From: Nocardioidaceae bacterium
GTDB lineage: Bacteria > Actinomycetota > Actinomycetes > Propionibacteriales > Nocardioidaceae
Length of the DNA: 64,000 nt
NCBI GenBank assembly: GCA_030655315.1
Contig: JAURVT010000043.1
Location: 1 to 64,000 of the forward strand
Reading direction: 5' to 3'
Program-made: the position numbers and the translations under genes
The notes under the pieces: generated by a model
Databases searched by the model: none
The model's input: the letters and a program-made list of their open reading frames with translations, nothing else
What the model was told of the DNA's origin: nothing
In this document: piece by piece, positions 33,959 to 41,813 of the stretch
Layout: every line of letters starts with the position of its first letter
How positions within the stretch are numbered: position 1 is the first letter of the stretch

Positions 33959-35113
33959 ATGGGAGCACTGACCATCATCGTGGCCGTGATCGCTGTCCTC
34001 GCGATCGCCACGTTGGCCATGACCATCAAGATCGTCCCGCAGGCGCGGGCCGGGATCGTCGAGCGGTTCGGCAAGTACCAGCGGACGCTCAACCCCGGGC
34101 TGAACATCATCACCCCGTTCATCGACAAGATGCGCTACCTGATCGACGTGCGCGAGCAGGTGGTCTCGTTCCCGCCGCAGCCGGTGATCACCGAGGACAA
34201 CCTCGTGGTCTCCATCGACACCGTCATCTACTTCCAGGTCACCGACCCGACGGCCGCGACCTACCGCATCGCCAACTACATCCAGGCGATCGAGCAGCTC
34301 ACCATGACCACGCTGCGCAACATCATCGGTGGCATGACGCTCGAGCGGACGCTGACCAGCCGCGACCAGATCAACACCGCGCTGCGTGGCGAGCTCGACG
34401 GCGCCACCGGACAGTGGGGCATCCGCGTCAACCGTGTCGAGCTCAAGGGCATCGACCCGCCGCCGTCCATCAAGGACTCGATGGAGAAGCAGATGCGCGC
34501 CGACCGCGACAAGCGCGCGGCCATCCTCACCGCCGAGGGCCAGCGCCAGTCGGCGATCCTGTCGGCCGAGGGCGAGAAGCAGTCGCAGATCCTGTCGGCC
34601 GAGGGCGCGCGAGAGGCCCAGATCCTGCGGGCCCAGGCCGAGCGCGAGTCGCAGATCCTGAGGGCCCAGGGCGAGGGCCAGGCCATCCAGACGGTGTTCC
34701 AGGCGATCCACGACGGTCGTCCGGACCAGTCGCTGCTGGCCTACCAGTACCTGCAGATGCTGCCGAAGATCGCCGACGGCGAGGCCAACAAGATGTTCTT
34801 CATCCCCAGCGAGATCGGGGACGCGCTCAAGGGCCTCGGCCAGGCCGTCGGCTCGATCCCGGTGCACACCGACGGCCCCGCCAAGCGCGTCGACATCGAG
34901 ACGCCGCCCTCGACGCCCGAGCTCACCACCGACCGTCGCGAGCCGTCGGACGCCGTCAAGGAGGCCCTGAAGGCGGCCGAGGAGGCAGCGGCCCCGGCGG
35001 GTCCGGGCACCTCGGGAGGGATCGACACCCTCACCGAGCCGGCGCAGCCGACCGAGCAGCCCCCTGCCGGCGACGACCCGCAGGGTCCGCCGCCGGGTGG
35101 TCCGACCGCCTGA
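33959..35113 (+). CDS. SPFH/band 7 (stomatin, QmcA-like) protein
   Basis: It has 384 residues from ATG 33959 (GGTGGAGC upstream). An N-terminal membrane helix (1-25) leads to a band 7 domain (about 26-185, IVPQARAGIVERFGKYQRTL, ERTLTSRDQIN). The long coiled coil at about 187-241 is built of 11-12-residue repeats of the type AILSAEG/QILRAQ. The end is a Pro/Ala-rich tail. It assembles large rings on the cytosolic or outer face and works with the NfeD protein encoded just upstream. Confidence 0.9.
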   Translation: MGALTIIVAVIAVLAIATLAMTIKIVPQARAGIVERFGKYQRTLNPGLNIITPFIDKMRYLIDVREQVVSFPPQPVITEDNLVVSIDTVIYFQVTDPTAATYRIANYIQAIEQLTMTTLRNIIGGMTLERTLTSRDQINTALRGELDGATGQWGIRVNRVELKGIDPPPSIKDSMEKQMRADRDKRAAILTAEGQRQSAILSAEGEKQSQILSAEGAREAQILRAQAERESQILRAQGEGQAIQTVFQAIHDGRPDQSLLAYQYLQMLPKIADGEANKMFFIPSEIGDALKGLGQAVGSIPVHTDGPAKRVDIETPPSTPELTTDRREPSDAVKEALKAAEEAAAPAGPGTSGGIDTLTEPAQPTEQPPAGDDPQGPPPGGPTA

Positions 35114-35114
35114 C

Positions 35115-35600
35115 GTGCACGACCACGGTCCCGGACCGAGCCACCCGCCGTACCCCGCCGGCCTCCTGCTGGTGGGACGGCGGGTGGTCGTCGTCGGTGG
35201 GGGACGGGTGGCCCGCCGACGGATCCGCACGCTGCTCGAGGCGGGGGCGCGCGTCCACGTCGTCGCGCCCGACGTGCTCGACGAGATCCGCGACCACGTG
35301 CGGCACGGGCGGGTGTCGCTGGCCGAGCGCGGCTACGTCGCCGGCGACCTCGACGGCGCCTGGTACGCAATGGCGGCCACCGACGACCCGTCGGTCAACG
35401 AGGCGGTCGTCGCCGAGGCGGAGGGGGCGCGGATGTTCTGCGTGCGTGCCGACGACGCCCTGCGCGGCACCGCCTGGACACCGGCCTCGGGCCACCACGG
35501 CGCCATCACCGTCGCGGTGATGGCCAACCGCGACCCCGAGACGGCCGCCGCCACCCGCGACACGCTGATGCGGGCTCTCGAGGACGGCGCCGGTGGCTGA
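35115..35600 (+). CDS. Siroheme synthase N-terminal domain (precorrin-2 dehydrogenase)
   Basis: It has 161 residues from GTG 35115, one base after the SPFH stop; a longer start at 35097 is possible. The dinucleotide motif VVVVGGGRVARRRI, then VHVVAPDVL and MAATDDPSVNEAV, match the NAD-dependent dehydrogenase module of CysG/Met8. It lacks the dimerisation/chelatase part and the SUMT methylase of full CysG, so another protein must supply those steps. It converts precorrin-2 to sirohydrochlorin. It overlaps the methylase gene by 8 bases. Confidence 0.82.
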   Translation: MHDHGPGPSHPPYPAGLLLVGRRVVVVGGGRVARRRIRTLLEAGARVHVVAPDVLDEIRDHVRHGRVSLAERGYVAGDLDGAWYAMAATDDPSVNEAVVAEAEGARMFCVRADDALRGTAWTPASGHHGAITVAVMANRDPETAAATRDTLMRALEDGAGG

Positions 35601-36396
35601 CGTCGTCGAGGTCGCCGACCCGACCGACCCCCGGCTCGCCGACTACGTCGACCTGCGCGACGTGCAGCTGCGCAAGCTGCTCGAGACCGAGCGGGGCCTG
35701 TTCCTCGCCGAGGGCGAGAAGGTGGTGCGCCGCGCGGTCGAGGCCGGGCACGTCCCGCGCTCGTTCCTGATGGCGCCGCGGTGGGTGGAGTCCCTGGCGG
35801 ACGTGCTGGCGGCGTCCGATGCCCCCTGCTACGTGCTGCCCGAGAAGCAGATCGAGGCGCTCACGGGGTTCCACGTGCACCGCGGCGCGCTGGCGTCGCT
35901 GGAGCGCGCACCGCTCGCGTCCGTGGACGACGTGCTCGACGGCGCGACGCACGTCGTGGTGGTCGAGGACCTGAGCGACCACACCAACGTGGGCGCGGTC
36001 TTCCGCAGCGTCGCCGCCCTCGGGTTCGACGCCGTCCTGCTGTCGCCGCGCTGCGCCGACCCGCTCTACCGGCGGGCGATCAAGGTGTCGATGGGCTCGG
36101 TGTTCTGGCTGCCCTACGCCCGGGTCGAGGACTGGTACGGCACGCCGCAGATGCTCCGCGAGCGAGGCTTCACCACCGTCGCCATGACGCTCGCCGACGA
36201 CGCCGAGGACGTCGCCGGGCTCTTTGTCGACGGTCCCCTCGCGCTCATGCTCGGCGCCGAGGGCCCCGGTCTCAGCGCGCACTGGTCCCGCTCGGCCGAC
36301 CACCGCGCCGTCATCCCGATGGCCCCGGGCATCGACTCGCTCAACGTCGCCGCCGCGGCCGCCGTCGCCTGCTACGCCCTGCGCCCCGGCCGCTGA
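35593..36396 (+). CDS. SpoU/TrmH family RNA 2'-O-methyltransferase
   Basis: It has 267 residues; GTG at 35593 overlaps the upstream stop. It has the three SpoU motifs in order: VEDLSDHTNVGAVFRS, MLGAEGPGLS, and IPMAPGIDSLNVAAAAAV. The N-terminal 85 residues form a substrate-binding domain. SpoU enzymes methylate ribose in tRNA or rRNA; the target nucleotide cannot be told. It is convergent with def across a repeat-filled gap. Confidence 0.9.
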   Translation: MADVVEVADPTDPRLADYVDLRDVQLRKLLETERGLFLAEGEKVVRRAVEAGHVPRSFLMAPRWVESLADVLAASDAPCYVLPEKQIEALTGFHVHRGALASLERAPLASVDDVLDGATHVVVVEDLSDHTNVGAVFRSVAALGFDAVLLSPRCADPLYRRAIKVSMGSVFWLPYARVEDWYGTPQMLRERGFTTVAMTLADDAEDVAGLFVDGPLALMLGAEGPGLSAHWSRSADHRAVIPMAPGIDSLNVAAAAAVACYALRPGR

Positions 36397-36401
36397 CCCA
36401 C

Positions 36402-36533
36402 GATCCGTCGGTTCCGCTGGCCCGATCCGGCAGTTTCGCTGGTCCTGTCCGGGAGTTTGCCTCGCTCGCGCCGGGAGAACCGCCGGACGGCACCGGCAGA
36501 ACCGCCGGACGACGCCAGTGAAACCGCCGGATC
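36402..36533. repeat. Six-unit mirrored repeat cluster between convergent genes
   Basis: There are three units of about 19 bases on the plus strand (36402-36420, 36424-36442, 36446-36464, core GATCCGGCRGTTTCGCTGG) followed by three in reverse (about 36473-36488, 36495-36510, 36515-36533). Unit 1 or 2 with unit 6 pairs almost perfectly. It may act as a two-way terminator, but the tandem-then-inverted layout is unusual for one. Confidence 0.7.
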
Positions 36534-36537
36534 GTGG

Positions 36538-37137
36538 TCAGTCGGAGGAGGTGTCGCGGGGGGTGACGGGCCAGTCGGTGGGGTAGTCGTCGGCCACGGA
36601 GTCGTGCTGCTTGAACAGCTTCTTGCGGGCGCGGCTCGGCACGCGGTCGCCGAAGACGGTGCCGTGCAGGTGGTCGGTCTCGTGCTGCAGGCAGCGGGCG
36701 AGGGTGCCGCCCTCGCCGACGTACGTGACGGGCTCGCCGTCGGCGTCGGTGCCGTCGACCTGGGCCCAGTCCGGGCGCGCGCAGGCCGCGAACGCGCCGG
36801 GGAGCGACAGGCAGCCCTCGTCGTCGTCGTCGAGGTTGCGCTCGCGTCCCTCGGGGAGGGTGAGCACCGGGTTGCACACGACGCCCGCGAACCGCTCGTC
36901 CTCGTCGTCGGTGCAGTCGAACACGAAGACCTGGAGGTCGACGCCGATCTGGTTGGCGGCGAGGCCGGCGCCGTCCGCGGCGTACATCGTGGCGAACATG
37001 TCGGCCACGAGCGTGCGCAGCTCGTCGTCGTACGTGGTGACCGGCTTGAGCGCGTGGTGCATCACCGGCGTGCCCCAGCGCACGATCGGACGGACGGTGC
37101 CGCCGGACGGGACGGACGCGTCGGGCTGTCGGGGCAC
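36538..37137 (-). CDS. def: Peptide deformylase
   Basis: It removes the formyl group from new proteins. It has 199 residues from ATG 37137 with CAGGAGACC upstream. All three motifs are present: GAGLAANQIG (56-65), EGCLSLP (107-113, metal-binding Cys) and HETDH (152-156, two His metal ligands and catalytic Glu). The C-terminal tail is longer than in E. coli and charged. It converges on the SpoU gene through a mirrored repeat cluster. Confidence 0.95.
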   Translation of the reverse strand: MPRQPDASVPSGGTVRPIVRWGTPVMHHALKPVTTYDDELRTLVADMFATMYAADGAGLAANQIGVDLQVFVFDCTDDEDERFAGVVCNPVLTLPEGRERNLDDDDEGCLSLPGAFAACARPDWAQVDGTDADGEPVTYVGEGGTLARCLQHETDHLHGTVFGDRVPSRARKKLFKQHDSVADDYPTDWPVTPRDTSSD

Positions 37138-37173
37138 GGAGGTCTCCTGGGACGTGCGGAAGGGGGGCGCTCC

Positions 37174-37179
37174 AGGCTA
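37174..37179 (-). promoter_or_regulatory. Candidate -10 box (TAGCCT) for def
   Basis: On the minus strand it lies 36 bases before the def ATG, leaving room for the ribosome site at 37141-37148. Confidence 0.45.
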
Positions 37180-37240
37180 TCGGACGCCCCGCCCGCACCG
37201 GCACGTCGAGGGTGTGGTGCGGACGACTCCCCAAATGTGC

Positions 37241-37260
37241 AACTCGGAGTTACAGTTGGA
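37241..37260 (+). promoter_or_regulatory. Operator-like palindrome and -10 box before the acyl-CoA dehydrogenase operon
   Basis: AACTC-G-GAGTT (37241-37251) is a perfect palindrome, and CAACT (37240-37244) can also be mirrored by AGTTG (37254-37258). TACAGT (37251-37256) fits a -10 box, 44 bases before the GTG at 37301. A repressor bound here would block the promoter. The regulator is unknown; the MarR gene at 39940 is a candidate. Confidence 0.45.
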
Positions 37261-37300
37261 CCGGCAGCAGCACCCCGAGCACCGACACGAGGAGTCCATC

Positions 37301-38635
37301 GTGCCCTCAGCACCGACGTCACCGCACCGCCGCGACGCGATGGGCCTCGGGCTCGCCGCGATGAACAAGCTCGCCGGCCTGCCCGTGCTCGACCGGCTCG
37401 GCCTGCGGGCCGTCACCGAGCAGGCCGTCTACCACGGCGCGAAGGCGGGGTTCCAGACCGCCGGAGCGGTGTCGCGCCGCTTCCCGCGGCGCCGCGCCAC
37501 CGGTGGCGTCGTGCGGCACTCGCCGGCCCAGCGGTCCGGCGTCTTCGACCTGACGCCCACCGAGGACCAGCAGATGATGGTCGACGTCGTCGGCGAGTTC
37601 GCGGCCGAGGTGCTGCGGCCGGCCGCAGAGAAGGCCGACGACGCCTGCGAGGCGCCGGCCGACCTCCTGGCCCGCACCGCCGACCTCGGGCTCACGCTCG
37701 TCGGCGTCCCCGAGGACCTGGGCGGGCTGTCCGCCGAGCGCTCGGCCACGACCGGCGTGCTCGTCGGCGAGGCCCTCGCCCACGGCGACATGGGTCTCGC
37801 GGTCGCGTGCCTCGCGCCCCACGCCGTCGCGACGGCCCTCGCGAGCTGGGGCACCGCGGACCAGCAGGCCACCTACCTCGGCGCGTTCACCGGCGAGGAC
37901 GTGCCCGCCGCCGCGCTGGCCGTCGCCGAGCCGCACGCGTTCTTCGACCCGTTCGCGCTGCGCACCACCGCCACCCGCAGCGCCGCCGGGTTCCGCCTCG
38001 ACGGCGTCAAGGCCGCCGTCGTCCGCGGACCCGAGTGCGAGTTGTTCGTGGTCGCCGCGCACCTCGAGGGATCGGGTCCGGCGCTGTTCCTGCTCGAGTC
38101 GGGCACGCCCGGCATCGTCGTCGAGGCCGAGCCGTCGATGGGCGTCCGCGCCGCCGGCCTGAGCCGCCTGGTGCTCGACGGGGTCGAGGTGCCCTGGGAC
38201 GCGCTGCTCGGCGACGGTGACGCGGCCGTCTACGCCGACTGCGTCCGACGCGCCCGCATCGCCTGGTGCTCCCTCGCGCTCGGCACCGGCCGGGCGGTCC
38301 TCGACTACGTCGTCCCGTACGTCAAGGAGCGCAAGGCGTTCGGCGAGCCCGTCGCGCACCGCCAGAGCGTCGCGTTCATGGTGGCCAACATCGGCATCGA
38401 GCTGGAGGGCATGCGCCTGACGACCCTGCGGGCCGCGTCCCGCGCCGACCAGGGGCTCGACTTCGCGCGGGAGACGGCCGTCGCACGGCGCCTGTGCTCC
38501 GAGCACGGCATGCGGATCGGCACCGACGGCGTCCAGCTGCTCGGAGGCCACGGATTCGTCAAGGAGCACCCGGTGGAGCGGTGGTACCGCGACCTGCGGG
38601 CGATCGGCGTGATGGAGGGCGGGCTCCTGGTCTGA
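37301..38635 (+). CDS. Acyl-CoA dehydrogenase family protein (first of a pair)
   Basis: It has 444 residues from GTG 37301 behind GAGGAG; the frame is open upstream, but this start fits the family and the promoter. An N-terminal extension of about 80 residues, basic and Ala-rich, precedes the FAD-linked acyl-CoA dehydrogenase fold (VVGEFAAEVLRPAAEKAD, LASWGTADQQATYLGAF, AVAEPHAFFDPFALRTTATR, GVQLLGGHGFVKEHPVERWYRDLRAI). The usual flavin-contact segment after AxxEP is altered, and the C-terminal base may be in VMEG. It is probably a fatty-acid beta-oxidation subunit paired with the next gene. Confidence 0.85.
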   Translation: MPSAPTSPHRRDAMGLGLAAMNKLAGLPVLDRLGLRAVTEQAVYHGAKAGFQTAGAVSRRFPRRRATGGVVRHSPAQRSGVFDLTPTEDQQMMVDVVGEFAAEVLRPAAEKADDACEAPADLLARTADLGLTLVGVPEDLGGLSAERSATTGVLVGEALAHGDMGLAVACLAPHAVATALASWGTADQQATYLGAFTGEDVPAAALAVAEPHAFFDPFALRTTATRSAAGFRLDGVKAAVVRGPECELFVVAAHLEGSGPALFLLESGTPGIVVEAEPSMGVRAAGLSRLVLDGVEVPWDALLGDGDAAVYADCVRRARIAWCSLALGTGRAVLDYVVPYVKERKAFGEPVAHRQSVAFMVANIGIELEGMRLTTLRAASRADQGLDFARETAVARRLCSEHGMRIGTDGVQLLGGHGFVKEHPVERWYRDLRAIGVMEGGLLV

Positions 38636-38677
38636 GGCCGCACGGCCCCGCGACCAGGACCCCACGAAAGGACACCA

Positions 38678-39895
38678 GTGATGATCAACCTCGAGAGCCC
38701 CAGGAAGTTCCGCGCCTTCGTCGACCAGGCGCACCAGGTGGCCGCGGAGTTCCTGCGCGCCAACTCGCGCAAGTACGACCGCGCCGAGCACGCGTACCCC
38801 AAGGAGCTGGACCTGCTCGCCTCGCTCGTCGACGGCATGGGCGACTCCGGCCAGGGACAGGGTGCCGGCGCCGCGGGCGTCCGTCGCTCGACCACCGACG
38901 GCGGGGACGCCGGCGTCAGGAACGGCACCAACATGTCGTCGGTCCTGTCGGTGATGGAGATGTGCTGGGGCGACGTCGGCCTGCTGCTGTCGATGCCGCG
39001 ACAGGGCCTCGGCAACTCCGCGATCGCCTCGGTGGCCAGCGACGAGCAGCTGGCGCGGTTCGACGGCACGTGGGCCGCGATGGCGATCACCGAGCCCGGC
39101 TGCGGGTCGGACTCCGCCGCGATCCGCACCACCGCCGTCAAGGACGGCGACCACTACGTGCTCAACGGCGAGAAGATCTACGTGACGTCCGGTGGGCGCG
39201 CCGACTCCGTCGTGGTCTGGGCGACGCTCGACCAGGAGCGGGGACGTGCGGCGATCAAGTCGTTCGTGGTGCCCAAGGACCTGCCCGGCATCCGCGTCGA
39301 GCGCCTCGAGCACAAGCTCGGCATCAGGGCCTCCGACACCGCCACGATCATCCTGGACGACTGCCGGGTGCCCGCCGAGAACCTCCTCGGCAGCCCCGAG
39401 ATCGACACCAAGCAGGGGTTCGCGGGCGTCATGCAGACGTTCGACAACACCCGCCCGCTGGTGGCCGCGATGGCCGTCGGCTGCGCCCGGGCGGCGCTCG
39501 AGGAGCTGGGGCGGCTGCTCGACGAGGCCGGGATGGTCGTCGACCACGACCGCCCCGCGCACCTGCAGGTCGGCGCGGTGGCGACGTTCCTCGCGCTGGA
39601 GGCCGAGTGGGACGCCGCCTACCTGCTGACGCTCGAGGCGGCCTGGCTCGCCGACAACCGTGAGCCCAACTCGCTCCAGGCGTCGATGGCCAAGGCCAAG
39701 GCCGGCCGCGTCGGCACCGAGATCACCCTGCGGTGCGTCGAGCTGGCGGGCACCCTCGGGTACGGCGAGAACGAGCTGCTGGAGAAGTGGGCGCGGGACT
39801 CCAAGATCCTCGACATCTTCGAGGGCACCCAGCAGATCCAACAGCTGATCGTCGCCCGGCGGCTCCTCGGGCTGTCCTCGTCCGAGCTCAAGTGA
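38678..39895 (+). CDS. Acyl-CoA dehydrogenase family protein (second of a pair)
   Basis: It has 405 residues from GTG 38678; ATG 38681 directly after is equally possible behind GAAAGGA. FAD-contact motif AITEPGCGSDSAAIRTTA, GEKIYVTSGGRADSVVVWAT and the C-terminal IFEGTQQIQQLIVAR with the catalytic Glu are well conserved, more so than in the first protein of the pair. The two are probably co-transcribed (42-base gap) and may form a mixed oligomer. The acyl chain length is unknown. Confidence 0.9.
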   Translation: MMINLESPRKFRAFVDQAHQVAAEFLRANSRKYDRAEHAYPKELDLLASLVDGMGDSGQGQGAGAAGVRRSTTDGGDAGVRNGTNMSSVLSVMEMCWGDVGLLLSMPRQGLGNSAIASVASDEQLARFDGTWAAMAITEPGCGSDSAAIRTTAVKDGDHYVLNGEKIYVTSGGRADSVVVWATLDQERGRAAIKSFVVPKDLPGIRVERLEHKLGIRASDTATIILDDCRVPAENLLGSPEIDTKQGFAGVMQTFDNTRPLVAAMAVGCARAALEELGRLLDEAGMVVDHDRPAHLQVGAVATFLALEAEWDAAYLLTLEAAWLADNREPNSLQASMAKAKAGRVGTEITLRCVELAGTLGYGENELLEKWARDSKILDIFEGTQQIQQLIVARRLLGLSSSELK

Positions 39896-39927
39896 GCCGC
39901 AGGGCCCACGGGCTGGGCGCGGGACGA

Positions 39928-39933
39928 TAGCCT
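39928..39933 (+). promoter_or_regulatory. Leaderless promoter -10 box (TAGCCT) for marR
   Basis: It ends 6 bases before the ATG at 39940, within the 44-base gap after the acyl-CoA dehydrogenase pair. Confidence 0.6.
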
Positions 39934-39939
39934 CGCCGC

Positions 39940-40407
39940 ATGGCCCCGGACACCGCCGCTGACCACGACGTCGAGTACGAGCTCGTGCGACTGATGCGCC
40001 GCTCACGCATCCGCAGCATGCAGCTCGTCACCGAGATCCACCCGGACCTCGACTACGCCTCGTACCTGATGCTGATCGCGGTGAGCGAGTCCACCGACGC
40101 CTCGGGCACCGGCGTGCGGGGGAGCGACCTCGCCGACAGCATCGGTGTGCACAAGTCGACCATCAGCCGCGGCCTCGCGTCGCTGGAGAAGCTGCACCTG
40201 GTGGAGCGGGTCCCCGACCCCACCGACGGACGGGCGCGCCTGGTCGTGGTCACCGACGACGCCGCCACGCGGCTCTCGAGCGTGCGCCAGCAGCGCCACG
40301 ACAACCTCGTCCACGCCCTCGAGGACTGGGACGACGCCGAGCTGCTGGCGTTCGCCGGCCAGCTCGGACGCCTCAACCTCGCGCTGGACGCCGCCGCCGA
40401 GGGCTGA
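39940..40407 (+). CDS. MarR family transcriptional regulator
   Basis: It has 155 residues from ATG 39940 with a leaderless -10 box. The winged-helix core is clear: GSDLADSIGVHKSTISRGLASLEKLHLVERVPDPTDGRARLVVVT. N- and C-terminal helices form the dimer. It follows the acyl-CoA dehydrogenase pair and precedes an aldo/keto reductase, so it could control either. Its ligand is unknown. Confidence 0.92.
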   Translation: MAPDTAADHDVEYELVRLMRRSRIRSMQLVTEIHPDLDYASYLMLIAVSESTDASGTGVRGSDLADSIGVHKSTISRGLASLEKLHLVERVPDPTDGRARLVVVTDDAATRLSSVRQQRHDNLVHALEDWDDAELLAFAGQLGRLNLALDAAAEG

Positions 40408-40517
40408 CCACCAGCCCCGACTGGGAATGCGAGGCGGTTGCTCGCGTGTTCGCATGGGTGCGGCGTCCTCGACGGGACGTCCACCCTGATGTCCACACCC
40501 ACGAGGAGCGATCACCT

Positions 40518-41342
40518 GTGACCCAGGTCCCCAGCCTGTCCCTCAACAACGGCAACCAGATCCCGCAGCTCGGCTTCGGTGTCTGGCAGGTCGAGCCCGA
40601 CGAGGTCGAGAAGGCCATCGGCGCCGCCCTGGACGCGGGCTACCGGCACATCGACACCGCCGCGATGTACGGCAACGAGGAGGGCGTCGGACGTGCCATC
40701 GCCGCCTCCGGCATCGACCGCGGCGAGCTGTTCGTCACCACGAAGCTCAACAACGACGCCCACGGCGAGGACGAGGCGGTCGCCGCCCTCGAGGAGAGCC
40801 TCGGCAAGCTGGGCCTGGACTACGTCGACCTGTACCTGATCCACTGGCCGCTGCCGGGCCTGGACCGCTACGTCGAGTCCTGGAGGGGCTTCGAGAAGCT
40901 CTACGCCGACGGCAAGGCGCGCTCGATCGGCGTCTCGAACTTCCACGAGAACCACCTGAACCGCCTGGCGACCGAGGCCGACGTGACGCCCGCCGTCAAC
41001 CAGGTCGAGGTGCACCCCTTCTTCACGCAGACCGCGCTCCGCCAGGTCAACGCCGACCGCGGCATCCTCACCGAGGCCTGGACGCCGCTCGGCCGCGGTG
41101 ACCTCGAGTCGCCCACGATCGGCGGCATCGCCGAGGAGCTCGGCAAGAGCCCGGCCCAGGTCGTGCTGCGCTGGCACGTCCAGCTGGGCAACGTCGTCTT
41201 CCCCAAGTCGGTGACGCCCTCGCGGATCGTCGAGAACTTCGACATCTTCGACTTCGAGCTGAGCGACGCCCAGGTCACCTCCATCACCGCGCTGGACGAG
41301 GGCGCCCGCACCGGCCCGAACCCCGACGAGTTCCTGTCCTGA
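40518..41342 (+). CDS. Aldo/keto reductase
   Basis: It has 274 residues from GTG 40518 behind GAGGAG. It has the AKR5-like signature set: GFGVWQV, GYRHIDTAAMYGNEEGVG (Asp and Tyr of the catalytic tetrad), LFVTTKLNN (Lys) and LYLIHWPLP (His), with the NADPH segment VVFPKSVTPSRIVENFDIFDF. It is a small-molecule carbonyl reductase of the 2,5-diketo-gluconate/methylglyoxal type. It is probably co-transcribed with the FKBP gene 12 bases downstream. Confidence 0.93.
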   Translation: MTQVPSLSLNNGNQIPQLGFGVWQVEPDEVEKAIGAALDAGYRHIDTAAMYGNEEGVGRAIAASGIDRGELFVTTKLNNDAHGEDEAVAALEESLGKLGLDYVDLYLIHWPLPGLDRYVESWRGFEKLYADGKARSIGVSNFHENHLNRLATEADVTPAVNQVEVHPFFTQTALRQVNADRGILTEAWTPLGRGDLESPTIGGIAEELGKSPAQVVLRWHVQLGNVVFPKSVTPSRIVENFDIFDFELSDAQVTSITALDEGARTGPNPDEFLS

Positions 41343-41354
41343 GAGGCTGCTGCC

Positions 41355-41723
41355 ATGACTGACCTCACCAAGCCCGAGATCGACTTCCCCGGCGGAGACG
41401 CGCCGACCACGCTGCAGTCCACCGACGTCGTCGTCGGCGACGGCGACGAGGCCAAGCCCGGCGACCGCGTCGAGGTGCACTACGTCGGCGTCGAGTTCGA
41501 CTCCGGCGAGCAGTTCGACGCCTCCTGGGACCGCGGCGAGTCGATCACGTTCCCGCTGCAGGGCCTGATCGCCGGCTGGCAGGAGGGCATCCCCGGGATG
41601 AGGGTCGGCGGACGTCGCCAGCTCGTCATCCCGCCGGAGCTCGCCTACGGTCCCGCCGGCGGTGGCCACCGCCTGTCCGGCCAGACCCTGATCTTCGTCA
41701 TCGACCTGCTGGGTGTGGGCTGA
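41355..41723 (+). CDS. FKBP-type peptidyl-prolyl isomerase
   Basis: It has 122 residues, cytosolic, with no signal peptide. It has a single FKBP domain with GDRVEVHYVGVEFDSGEQFDAS, SITFPLQGLIAGWQEGIPGM, GGRRQLVIPPELAYG and IFVIDLLGV. It catalyses proline cis-trans isomerisation during folding. A large palindrome follows the stop. Confidence 0.95.
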   Translation: MTDLTKPEIDFPGGDAPTTLQSTDVVVGDGDEAKPGDRVEVHYVGVEFDSGEQFDASWDRGESITFPLQGLIAGWQEGIPGMRVGGRRQLVIPPELAYGPAGGGHRLSGQTLIFVIDLLGVG

Positions 41724-41739
41724 TCACCCCCTGATCCAC

Positions 41740-41811
41740 CCGCACACCCCGAGTTGGCGGTGCCTCACCGGCCCATGGGCCTGTGAGGCACCGACAACTT
41801 CTGCGTGTGGG
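41740..41811. terminator. Long imperfect palindrome between convergent fkbp and hrpA
   Basis: The core CGGTGCCTCA (41758-41767) pairs with TGAGGCACCG (41783-41792) around a GGCCC/GGGCC top. Outer bases (CGCACACC... with ...GCGTGTG) extend the stem to about 30 bp with mismatches. It lies between the stops of opposing genes and probably ends both. Confidence 0.7.
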
Positions 41812-41813
41812 GG

